The position numbers were made by a program, and so were the translations under genes. Positions 34,101 to 44,515 of a DNA stretch of 64,000 bases are shown in pieces. Below the pieces are notes generated by a model. The model was not told the origin of the DNA. It made no database searches and was given only the letters and a program-made list of their open reading frames with translations. Positions within the stretch are counted from its first letter, which is position 1. Every line of letters begins with the position of its first letter. Source of the stretch: Caprella mutica (taxonomy: Eukaryota > Arthropoda > Malacostraca > Amphipoda > Caprellidae); NCBI GenBank assembly GCA_947561585.1, contig CANNZV010000513.1, positions 988,689-1,052,688 on the forward strand. Reading direction: 5' to 3'.

Positions 34101-35633
34101 CACTCCTGGAATCTCCCTTCTCATCCTCTCTGCTCTGCTAGCTTCCTGTATAATCATCTCCTCCCTTCTTCTCTCCTCATACTCTCTCTTCGCTACTTCA
34201 TTCCAAGCCTCACTTATTTGGTTTTCTTCTCTCTGGTAAATGCTCCTCCAAGCCTCCATCATCACCTCCTCCTCATCTTCCTCCTCCACCACCTCCACTC
34301 CATTCTCCCCATATAGTTTCTTCCTCTTGTGACCACTAGTTTCTCCTTTTAGCTTCCCAATCATTTTCCACATTTTTCTTCCATTTTTTTCCCTCTTAAC
34401 CTCCTCTGCCATTCTCTTTTCATAACTTCCCTTCTCCTCTCTTACTAAATGCTTCACTACCTTCTTTTGCTTTTGGTAAGCATCCCAGCACTTTTCTCTC
34501 TCCTCTCCACTGCTTGCCCTCCTTCTCTTCCTATTTAGCAACCTTCTATATTTTATCTCTTGTCTAATGTTCTCATTTATCCATGCTGGCTCCACTTATT
34601 TTTTGGTTTTTCTTTCAATTTTCCTTCTCACTTTTCTCTTCAGGCATTCTTCAGCTTTCTCTCTTATCACCCTCTCCAGATCAGAAACTTTCAAATCTTC
34701 TAGGTTCTGAATCTCCTCCTCTACTCTATTAACAAAATCTCTCATTACTTCCCTGTCATCCACCTTATAATACTCCCTCACCTCCCACTCTCTATCATCA
34801 TCTCCAACATTCTCCTCCCTTATACAGAACATTCCTGACATATAGCAGTGATTGGACATATCGTACCTCTCTTTCTTCTCATCAATAACCAAACTTTCAA
34901 ACTTACCATACATACACTCATTCACAAGATAGAAATCAATTACACTCTTCACCTCCCCCTGAACTCTTGTGTACCGTCCCTCACATCCCTCATCCGCGTT
35001 CAACATGACCAACATCCACCTCTCCATAAAATCCAGCATCATATCACCATTCCTGTTTATTTCCTGGTCTCCGAGGTATCCCACATGTCCATTGAAGTCA
35101 CCCATTACCAAACACGCCTCACCTTCTGGAGTTCCACTCATAATCTCATTTAATTTCTCATATATATTTAAGTTTCTATTGACATCTCTTGTGTCCAAAT
35201 ACACCAATACTAAGACAAAAATGAAATCCCCAATCTCCACCTTTGCTACTAGTACATCTCTGCAATCGCAATCTCTCTCCTCAATCTCAACACTCTCCAG
35301 ATCGTTAGTTAATAACATAAGACCTCCTCCTTTTTTATCTTCCATATCTCTCATCTTCTGTACTAGCATAATTTCACTTCCCCATTCTACTCTCCTGTAT
35401 TTTTCATGCGTCTCCACTAAACCTATCACTCTCACTTCATTACTCTGTCTATCTTCTCCCAACATCCTTCCAATTTCAATCATCTTAACATCCGTCAAGC
35501 CTTGAACATTTATCAGATCAATTCTGACCATCTTGCTTCCTCCTCTTCCAGCTCCCCTACCACCCTTCAGTCTCAACAAGTCCACATCTTTTATCACATC
35601 TCTGAGACCTTCACAACCATCCACCTTTCCCAT
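31175..35633 (-). pseudogene. LINE-B ORF2: endonuclease / reverse transcriptase
   Basis: Starts at ATG 35633. Endonuclease: INVQGLTDVK, DKKGGGLML, CLVMGDFNGHVGYLG, SVIDFYLVNE. An in-frame TAA at 34596-34598 separates it from the reverse transcriptase: KGKQPGLDGIKGEIYKAL, motif A GIDFCKAFDSIGRK, motif B GIRKGCTGSPQMF, motif C FYADDGLLM. The solo LTR cuts the frame right after GMKIN; coding resumes at 32156 with RDKSKC. A frameshift near 31520 precedes the CGVCG..H..C knuckle. Without the LTR and three lesions the protein would match LINE-A ORF2 end to end. Confidence 0.9.
32162..33207. mobile_element. Solo LTR inserted in LINE-B
   Basis: A 1046-bp element beginning TGTGGCGAAC and ending GGCCGCTACA (TG..CA ends). 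It is flanked by an exact 5-bp duplication CTATT (32157-32161 and 33208-33212). AT-rich, no reading frame. Length, ends and duplication size are those of a single LTR left after recombination of an LTR retrotransposon. No second copy is visible in the window; orientation is undetermined. Confidence 0.85.
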
Positions 35634-35857
35634 CCCACTCTCCCCACTTCATTCCTCACCCCCTCCATCGCCATCTATATTTCTATGTACAATTTTTCCT
35701 TTGCTTATATAGATTCCCCTTTCACCATCATCTCTTCTCCTCCTTAGCTCATCTCTTATCTTTTTATCTTCTTCTCTTTCCCTTACAGTCAAATCAGGCA
35801 CTATCATCACCCTCCTAAAATCTTCTCCAGCATTTCTCAGCCTCTTTTCCCTACCAA

Positions 35858-36580
35858 TTACTGCCCTGAAGTCCTCATCTTTACCAAAGTTGGTGGAGGC
35901 TTTACCTGGTCATTTCCCTCTCTATCCCTGGAGGTTTTCTCTTTACCCAGTCTGACCACCTCTTCCACCACAATATCCATCAGTCCAAGTTGATCCCTAA
36001 CTAGTCCCTCAAAGATTTCCTTATCACTTCTCTCCCTAGACTTCTTCAATCCATGAATAACAATATTACATTCTCTCTTTCTCTTCTCCTCTTCCTCTTT
36101 TACCCGAACCAACACCTCTCTTCTGATATCACTCACCATTACCCCTTGATTACTTTCATTTATCAGGCTAGGAGTCGGTTGTAAGATATGCATCATCTCC
36201 CCATTATTATTCTTATCGGAAACCATACTCATTATATCCTCTCTTATCTCCTTCTTGATATCTTCCTTCATTTCACTCATCCGATCAAACAAGTCATTAA
36301 GTTTCCCAATTGTCTCCCTATTTTCTCTCTTTAGATCCTCATTTTCAGTCTCAAGTCTCTTTATTTTCTCACCAGCTCCCTTCACTACACCTCCACATCC
36401 TGCACAAACCCACACTGGGGATCCCTTAGTGCAAAAATATTCATAGTCTTTCTTTCTTAGGCCACCACACTCACTATGGTACCACACTTCACATACCTCA
36501 CAAAGAATTCCATTCTGATCATCCCGAACGTCAGACCTACACTTACCACACTTATCCAGTATCCTCAGACTCTGCCACAT
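35858..36580 (-). pseudogene. LINE-B ORF1: PHD finger, coiled coil, RNA-binding start
   Basis: 240 codons. A full PHD-type pattern near the N-terminus (CGKC, CEVCEVWYHSEC, CAGC) precedes a coiled coil at about residues 70-115 and an RRM-like opening (CNIVIHGLKK). A frameshift near 35890 moves the remainder (FRAVIGREKRLRNAGEDF, then a basic tail) into another frame down to about 35690. Counterpart of LINE-A ORF1. Confidence 0.85.
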
Positions 36581-36615
36581 TCAAAGCACTCTCAACACAG
36601 TAAATACCGCCCAGA

Positions 36616-36780
36616 GGCCAGTCTGGAAAAATAGGTGCTTTCTGATGAACTAATTACTCTGTTCACTGTTGGTGTTTTACAGACTTCAAAAATTAATGGT
36701 AGATTGCTAAAAATTGTATAATCCGCAGCATTTTGCATATAGAGTTCATTTGTTAGCCTAAGCAGTTTTCCAGACTGGCC
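36616..36780. mobile_element. Small TIR element 1 (165 bp)
   Basis: Perfect 15-bp inverted ends GGCCAGTCTGGAAAA. Flanked by CAGA on both sides (36612-36615 and 36781-36784). It lies in the LINE-B 5' UTR and has no coding capacity. Confidence 0.7.
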
Positions 36781-36784
36781 CAGA

Positions 36785-37507
36785 GGCCAGAGTGGAATAA
36801 TAACTCATTTCAGATTGACTAGTAACTCTGTTAGGAATTTAGAATGAACAAAAATTACTCATTTTAACCCTATAAAATGCAGAAATCAGTAAATTAAAAT
36901 TATTATATAAATTTCAACTCCGCAGTGAAAACTAATGCAAAATAAGTCATTTATGCCCAGTCTACAGAATGTGTCTCTTCTCCCGCAGAGACTTTAATTT
37001 GAGAGAGAGCTACTCTCTGACTCTCAGCAGCAGATTCAGAATCTCCCGCAGCTAAATTTCCAGTCTGCAGAATATGTGAGATATTTGGGATATTCTCTCC
37101 GAACAATTTTGAATAAATTCCTATATCTACATTAATTTTGCTACGAACACTTTTGAATTAATCCCTATATTTACATTAATTTTGCTACGAACAAAATAAG
37201 AGATCTCTACGAACACTTTACCAGTTTCTGCAGACTGGCTAAATTTATGGTAACATAGGAATTAATTCAAAATCTCCCGCAGCTAAATTAATGGTAACAT
37301 AGGAATTAATTCAAAATCTCTCGCAGAGATCTCCAATTTCTAAAATTTCATTCAAAAACTCCTGCAGAGAGTCTTAGAAAAATGTTCCATATTCTGCAGA
37401 CTGGATTTATGCTTCACAATTGGGCTTGTTGTGATGATAAACATCACTTATGGGAATGCATGAAGTTAGGAGTAACTCTGTTAGAATTTATGTTTTCCAG
37501 TGTGGCC
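36785..37507. mobile_element. Small TIR element 2 (723 bp), abutting element 1
   Basis: Ends GGCCAGAGTGG and, reversed, GGCCACACTGG; flanked by the same CAGA (36781-36784 and 37508-37511). The first 60 bases resemble element 1 (AACTCTGTTAG). The interior repeats TCTCCCGCAG several times. The two elements share the middle CAGA, as in a tandem insertion or dimer. Confidence 0.65.
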
Positions 37508-37511
37508 CAGA

Positions 37512-37800
37512 GGCAAGGCCTGCATTCCGGGGTCAGAGGTTCCCCCCTTTGATCGGAGCTTGGAGGAGAGAGGCGGCGATCTAAGTAAACCACCGACTGG
37601 CGCCATACCACTATTTCTCTTCACTGGTATTCAAGATCACAATTTTAAAACTAGAACATAAACATACGAGAGCGACGCACATCCACACAGCGCGAAAACT
37701 AGAATAATATTCTTGAAATTTGCTACCTACCTATCTTATACATTCAATGTTAACATGCCCTATGCATGCAACATAGGGAGTCAATCGAAAAAATGAAACC
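37512..37800 (-). promoter_or_regulatory. LINE-B 5' UTR, distal part
   Basis: Aligned by eye to LINE-A 30860-31040: TACATTCAATGTTAACATGC here against TACATTCGATGTGAACATAC there, then the CCCTATG..CATAGGG stem (37758-37778) and AGTCAATCGAA. Confidence 0.55.
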
Positions 37801-38439
37801 TACCCACCCACCTCAAAAGTTTACCCAATCTATCCTATTTAACTAATCTAACTAATATATTAAACTATATATCCTATTTAGTTAGCATAACTAATATATT
37901 AAACTAACCTAATTAGCATCCCATTTACCAGTAATTGTAGGTTTACAAACAGCCAAATCCCTACTTAGACACTCCGTCTTCAGAAGATGTTACCAGATTT
38001 TCAGACTTTTCAACAGATGCGGAGCTGCACACAACCTCTCACTATGACAATGACACCTATGACCTAGCTGCTCTCCTTCCACTTTCCAGTAGGAAGGTTT
38101 TGATTTATCCTCAGTATCAGTATCAGTATCATAATTGCAGAGTAGGGCCATTCACAACGGCACTCTAACTCGCATCGATTTGACACCCTCATCATAATAA
38201 CTCCAGTAAAATACCAGGTGCAGAGTAGCATGCATGCTAATGCCCCCTACACCCGTCCCCACACAAGTCAAAATCGCTCATATGTATCCATAGTAAAATG
38301 AAAAAAAAAAATATATAAATACCTATTCAGGCATGTCATATTAAAATTTCTTTATTTTCATTCTATTTAAAAACACAAAAATATGAATATAAAAATAAAT
38401 ATAAAAATAAACCAGAGAGACAGGGTCAACCGAAGTAGA
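37801..38439. other. Non-coding stretch
   Basis: Repeats of TAACTAATATATTAAACTA near 37845-37905 and a short CAGTAT microsatellite near 38113. No gene seen. Confidence 0.5.
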
Positions 38440-39715
38440 AATGCAACACACAGCGTACTGGGAGAGATAACCGACACACACAGGGTTCTCTTCCACAATA
38501 CTCCACCCTGCCAAGAGCAAGGGAGGAACGCGTACTGGGAGAGATGATAGACACACACACAGGGTTCTCTTCCGCAACACTCCACCCTGCCAAGAGCAAG
38601 GGAGGAGTTCGTACTGGGAGAGATGATCGACACACACACAGGGTTCTCTTCCGCAACACTCCACCCTGCCAATAGCAAGGGAGGAGCGCGTACTGGGAGA
38701 GAAGAGACACAGGGTTCTCTTCCGCAACACTCCACCCTGCCAAGAGCAAGGGAGGAGCGCGTACTGGGAGAGATGATCGACACACACACAGGGTTCTCTT
38801 CCGCGACACTCCACCCTGCCAAGAGCAAAGGAGGAGCGAGTACTGGGAGAGAAAAATGACACACACAGACAGGGTTCTCTTCCGCAACACTCCACCCTGC
38901 CAAGAGCAAGGGAGGAGCGCGTACTGGGAGAGATGATCGACACACACACAGGGTTCTCTTCCGCGACACTCCACCCTGCCAAGAGCAAGGGAGGAGCGAG
39001 TACTGGGAGAGACAAATGACACACACAGACAGGGTTCTATTCCGCAACACTCCACCCTGCCAAGAGCAAGGGAGGAGCGCGTACTGGGAGAGATGATCGA
39101 CACACACACAGGGTTCTCTTCCGCGACACTCCACCCTGCCAAGAGCAAAGGAGGAGCGAGTACTGGGAGAGAAATATGACACACACAGACAGGGTTCTCT
39201 TCCGCAACACTCCACCCTGACAAGAGCAATGGAGGAGCGCGTACTGGGAGAGATGATCGACACACACACACACACAGGGTTCTCTTCCGCAACACTCCAC
39301 CCTGCCAAGAGCAAGGGAGGAGCGCGTACTGGGAGAGATGATCGACACACACACAGGGTTCTCTTCCGCGACACTCCACCCTGCCAAGAGCAAGGGAGGA
39401 GCGAGTACTGGGAGAGACAAATGACACACACAGACAGGGTTCTATTCCGCAACACTCCACCCTGCCAAGAGCAAGGGAGGAGCGCGTACTGGGAGAGATG
39501 ATCGACACACACACACACACACAGGGTTCTCTTCCGCAACACTCCACCCTGCCAATAGCAAGGGAGGAGAGAGTACTGAGAGAGACAAACGACACACACA
39601 GACAGGGTTCTCTTCCACAACTTCCAAAGCTAGGATGGGGTGTGTACTGGGAAAAAAAATACACACTGGGTTCTCTTCCACGACACCCCATCCCGCCAAT
39701 AGCAGAGTTGGAGTA
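38440..39715. repeat. Satellite array, about 78-bp unit, 16 copies
   Basis: Core unit GGGTTCTCTTCCGCAACACT then CCACCCTGCCAAGAGCAAGG and GAGGAGCGCGTACTGGGAGA, separated by variable CACACA runs. Units alternate between two spacer types (GATGATCGACAC and GACAAATGACAC). Unit length varies from about 70 to 97 bp. The minus strand stays open in all three frames over most of the array; these are not genes. Confidence 0.9.
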
Positions 39716-39894
39716 TGTACTGGGAAATATATAAAAAAATTGTTTTCAGAAAAACATAATATAATGAGGAAAGTCCTTGACCCATCTTTCCTGGATCAAG
39801 CTAACCTACCAATGTCAAGGTCCCTATTTTATGTAGTTTACACTAGTTCAAATTATGATTAGCTTGACCCTAATTTCATATCTACTCTCTTAGT
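39716..39894. other. Non-coding stretch
   Basis: Nothing recognisable apart from a GATCAAGCTAACCTACCAAT sequence that recurs loosely in reverse near 39860. Confidence 0.4.
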
Positions 39895-40265
39895 TCTCTC
39901 AGTCTGACACTTCTTCTGTGGGTTGGAGGATGAGGCACTGGGGAGACGTGGTGGGATGTAGTATGTGCGGAGCTGTAGAGGAAACTCTGGAGCACTTTAT
40001 ACTCGAGTGTCCGGGTCTGGAGGCGGTGAGAGAACGTCATGGGGTGCGGTCGATGGGGGAAGTGATGTTCTTTGGGGAGCGGGACACTCGGAGGGTGTGT
40101 GCATTTCTGGAGGAGGCATGGGGTGTTAGGATGGGAGAGGGGTGAGGTGTGTGAGGCGGCTGGCGGGGTGACGGCCCTGCGGAAGGTTATCGGAGGAAGG
40201 TGAGGTGAAACCGGTGGCGCTAACAAGCCTATACCGACCAAGTTCCAGTTCCAGTTCCAGTTCCA
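39895..40265 (+). mobile_element. LINE-D: 3' end of a LINE-B-type element
   Basis: Plus strand, 5'-truncated. It encodes GWRMRHWGDVVGCSMCGAVE with the C..C..H..C knuckle (closest to LINE-B: GWRSRFWGDEVGCGVCGAEE), a stop at 40143, then a 3' UTR matching LINE-B. It ends in (AGTTCC)n repeats at about 40232-40263. Confidence 0.85.
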
Positions 40266-40499
40266 CATCTGTCCTATCAGTTTCTTGACGACATCTGCAT
40301 TGTAATCACCAACAAAGAGAAGCATTTCAGGCAGTGTTTTTCCTTGCATATTGTATCCAGATCTCAGATTATCATAAAATTTTCACTCAATCATAAAATG
40401 CAATACTGTTTCCACTGGTCCATCTTCGCACATCTTACACTCGGTCCTGCTAAACACCGCCCGGAACCGCCCGGGACCGCCCGGAACCGCCCGGGACCG

Positions 40500-42310
40500 C
40501 CCGGAGCTGCCCGGGGACAAAATTCTACCGCCCGAGCACATTATATCGTACAATTGGTTATGATTGACCTTCGTACGAATTTTGGAGACGAAAAAATGAT
40601 TCGTTAATGAGTAAAATCGTTTTATAAGTGACATCATTATGTCTTACTTTTTCAGCACCGCCCGGAGCCTTGCGGAACCGCCCGGAGCTACCCTGGGACA
40701 AAATTCTACCACCCGAGCACATTTTATCGTACAATTGGTTATGATTGACCTTCTTACGAATTTTGGAGACGAAAAAATGATTCGTTAATGTCTTAAATGA
40801 GTAAAAACGTTTAATAAGTGACATCATTATGTCTTACTTTTTCAGCACCGCCCGGAGCCTTGCGGAACCGCCCGGAGCTACCCAGGGACAAAATTCTACC
40901 GCCCGAGCACATCATATCGTACAATTGGTTATGATTGACCTTCGTACGAATTTTGGAGACGAAAAAATGATTCGTTAATGAGTAAAATCATTTCAAAAGT
41001 GACATCATTATGTCTTACTTTTTCAGCACCGCCCGGAGCCTTGCGGAACCGCCCGGAGCTACCCAGGGACAAAATTCTACCGCCCGAGCACATTATATCG
41101 TACAATTGGTTATGATTGACCTTCGTACGAATTTTGGAGACGAAAAAATGATTCGTTAATGAGTAAAATCGTTTAATAAGTGACATCATTATGTCTTACT
41201 TTTTCAGCACCGCCCGGAGCCTTGCGGAACCGCCCGGAGCTACCAAGGGACAAAATTCTACCGCCCGAGCAAATTATATCGTACAATTGGTTATGATTGA
41301 CCTTCTTACGAATTTTGGAGACGAAAAAATGATTCGTTAATGAGAAAAAGTCGTTTAATATGTGACATCATTATGACTTACTTTTTCAGCACCGCCCGGA
41401 GCCTCGCGGAACCGCCCGGAGCTACCCAGGGACAAAATTCTACCGCCCGGGCACATTTTATCGTACAATTAGTTATGATTGACCTTCTTACGAATTTTGG
41501 AGACGAAAAAATAATTCGTTAATGAGTAAAATCGTTTAATAAGTGACATCATTATGTCTTACTTTTTCAGCACCGCCCGGAGCCTTGCGGAACCGCCCGG
41601 AGCTACCGAGGGACAAATTTCTACCGCCCGAGCACATTATATCGTACAATTGGTTATGATTGACCTTCTTACGAATTTTGGAGACGAATAAATGATTCGT
41701 TAATGAGTAAAATCATTTCAAAAGTGACATCATTATGTCTTACTTTTTCAGCACCGCCCGGAGCCTTGCGGAACCGCCCGGAGCTACCCAGGGACAAAAT
41801 TCTACCACCCGAGCACATTTTATCGTACAATTGGTTATGATTGACCTTCTTACGAATTTTGGAGACGAAAAAATGATTCGTTAATGTCTTAAATGAGTAA
41901 AAACGTTTAATAAGTGACATCATTATGTCTTACTTTTTCAGCACCGCCCGGAGCCTTGCGGAACCGCCCGGAGCTACCCAGGGACAAAATTCTACCGCCC
42001 GAGCACATCATATCGTACAATTGGTTATGATTGACCTTCGTACGAATTTTGGAGACGAAAAAATGATTCGTTAATGAGTAAAATCATTTCAAAAGTGACA
42101 TCATTATGTCTTACTTTTTCAGCACCGCCCGGAGCCTTGCGGAACCGCCCGGAGCTACCCAGGGACAAAATTCTACCGCCCGAGCACATTATATCGTACA
42201 ATTGGTTATGATTGACCTTCTTACGAATTTTGGAGACGAAAAAAAGATTCGTTAGTGAGTAAAATCGTTTTATAAGTGACATCATTATGTCTTACTTTTC
42301 ATAACCGCCC
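40500..42310. repeat. FB3 left arm: about 180-bp satellite
   Basis: About ten units: CACCGCCCGGAGCCTTGCGG, a TACCCAGGGACAAAATTCTA block, TATCGTACAATTGGTTATGA, and CGAAAAAATGATTCGTTAAT then a TTACTTTTTCAG junction. Some units carry a TCTTAAATG insertion before GAGTAAAA, shared with units of the right arm. Confidence 0.9.
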
Positions 42311-44515
42311 GAAGACGAAATTTTACCGCCTGGGTACATTATATTAGTTATCATTCATTAGTACAACGCCCCATTAATATTAGTTCGACGCCCTATTAGT
42401 CCAACACCCCATTGGTCCGACACCATATAAGTCCGACACTCCATTCCCCCTGCCAGGTCATTAAAAATCACGAGGTGTGGAGTACATCAAACTAGCGGAT
42501 ACAAAACACTACAGTCAATGATGAAATCGGATGAGAGATTTCGTCATACTAATTAATATTAGAAATAAAATGAAAGAAATAACTTATTCAAATTTAAGAT
42601 TAGTTATTAATTGAGTACATATATATACAGGTAGTTGAAGCTTCCGATACCGTAAGGCAGCGTCCGTTAGCTTCAAGTACCGCTTGTTAGCATCTAGTAG
42701 TAGTAGTCTCCGGTAGTACCCGGTATTATCTAGCAGCATGCAGTCCTCCGGAGGCATCTAATAGCGTCCGGCACCATCCGGTAGCATCTAATGAAGTCCA
42801 GTGCTTCCATAATGCTGTAGTGATCACCTTATTCCACTACATGTATATTAACATACATATTTCATACTTAACTACATGTTTAGCATTTCTGATACATTAT
42901 TTATACAATTAACGAATATATGAATAAATATATAAATTACAATTGTAATTATGATAACTGATATGTATAACGAAACATTTATATCACACTGATTGTTTTT
43001 TTGAAGAGGACTCCGATAGTTGATGACGTTGATCTACTTCATCAATTCTTCATCAAGATCTGAAAGTAGATTCAGAAAATATAGAAAACCATATATTAAT
43101 AAAGAAATGAAAAGAATTATTAACTGAGAATTCTTTCATATAGGTAAATTATTTATATAAAATGTTAAACTAATTATAAATCTTCAGATGCAGTATAAAT
43201 TTAGCTCTACTAAATGCAATGGATTTTTCTAGCTAATCCTCATAATTTTGTTCATTATACACTCATAATGTAGACTTTAATTAAATACCAAGAAAGTATA
43301 ATATATCAAAAGGCTCACCTCTGGTTGGAGTGTTCTCACCCTGCTAAATCCCTGGACGGTGTTCTCCTCCGACTATCTCCCTGGATTCTACCAGGTGGTA
43401 CCAGACGCTGTTAGATCCTACCAGGAGATACCGGATGAAACTAGCTTGATGCTACCGGGCGGTACCGGACACTGCAAATTAACTGATGGTACGTCATTAA
43501 CTATCATAACATATATTTTCCTTCTAATTGGGAACTGCTTTTTATCTTTTTACAACATACACACAGAGAAAGGATTAGTTGAATCAAATCAAATTTGATT
43601 TGGGTTATTTTTGCGCCTACCTACGTGGTGAGTTGCAGGTACTACTAAAAAGTAGTTAAATTGACGTTGGTTATAACAAAACAGTCGTTTTGACTCACTC
43701 CTAAACTTAAAAAAAGTTGCGCCAACTCGCATAGTAAGTTAATTTATACACCAGATACATTGGATTAACAGTCTTTGTGAGTCCCTTCAATACGCTCTGT
43801 CATAATTGTTTCAACATACTTTAAAATTCTCAAAAAAGTAACTTTTAACTCTCATAGTAAGTTGATTCAATCTATAAAATGAATTTAATTATCTAATGTT
43901 TGATGACACACCATGTCATAGTTGTTTTAACACACATGAAAACATGAATAAAGTCCAACCAACTCACGTAATAAATTGATTCAAAGCATAAATTGTTGAC
44001 CCATTAGATATGAGTAAACTTTTTTCTCTGTGTATTATTGCTTTACAGATCTAGGAATCTTATCATTTGTCAGTATTTTATTAGCTTTGTAAAAATGAGT
44101 GTACGTTCGATATATCGCACATTTCTACCCTATTCACGACTGACTACTAACAGAATGGACTGAACTTTGAACATTGCTGCTATTTACTTCATCACAATAT
44201 CTTCAGTTTCATCACCCCCATAATTGGTCACAGTATTACTTGTATATATATGTCAACTTTCTATATTTTCAGCTAATTACATTAACAATTATAATATAAT
44301 GATTAATTAGTGTTCATTATAATTTATTTCACACGATAATAATTATAATTGACTTATTACCTTCATCATAGCTTGCTTATATTTTATCTATACATATACG
44401 AACTATATTCAATCAATAATAATTATAATCAGTACCATTCAAAGCTAATATATCTTGGAAGGGATATTTAATCTATTCCACGCATAGCTGAACCCCGTAC
44501 ATTTTCTATGTACGA
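42311..44515. other. FB3 central region
   Basis: No gene. It contains a degenerate 17-bp repeat around CCATTAGTCCGACACCC (42350-42445), a CCGGTAGCATCTAATAGCG-type repeat (42635-42810), related ACCAGGTGGTACC/ACCGGGCGGTACC motifs (43385-43475) and MITE copy 2 (43560-44032). Confidence 0.6.
43560..44032. mobile_element. TA-flanked MITE, copy 2 (inside FB3)
   Basis: A 473-bp element, inverted relative to the copy at 800-1282. TA on both sides (43558-43559 and 44033-44034); ends CACACAGAGAAAGG and, reversed, CACAGAGAAAAAAG. Interior homology to copy 1 is continuous. Confidence 0.85.

Larger units (their letters stand above)
31055..37950 (-). mobile_element. LINE-B: two-ORF non-LTR element with later insertions
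   Basis: Minus strand, same family as LINE-A. 3' UTR from about 31175 down to 31055; its end matches LINE-D (TACGGCCCTGCGGAAGGT). ORF2 is 35633-31175, interrupted by a solo LTR (32162-33207). ORF1 is 36580-35858. The 5' UTR is interrupted by two small TIR elements (36616-37507) and continues to about 37950 with the conserved hairpin motif. Confidence 0.85.

Noticed and set aside
38341..39734. Long minus- and plus-strand reading frames (up to about 420 codons)
   Set aside because: They are translations of the roughly 78-bp satellite in different frames; the encoded text repeats with the DNA unit and has no domain.
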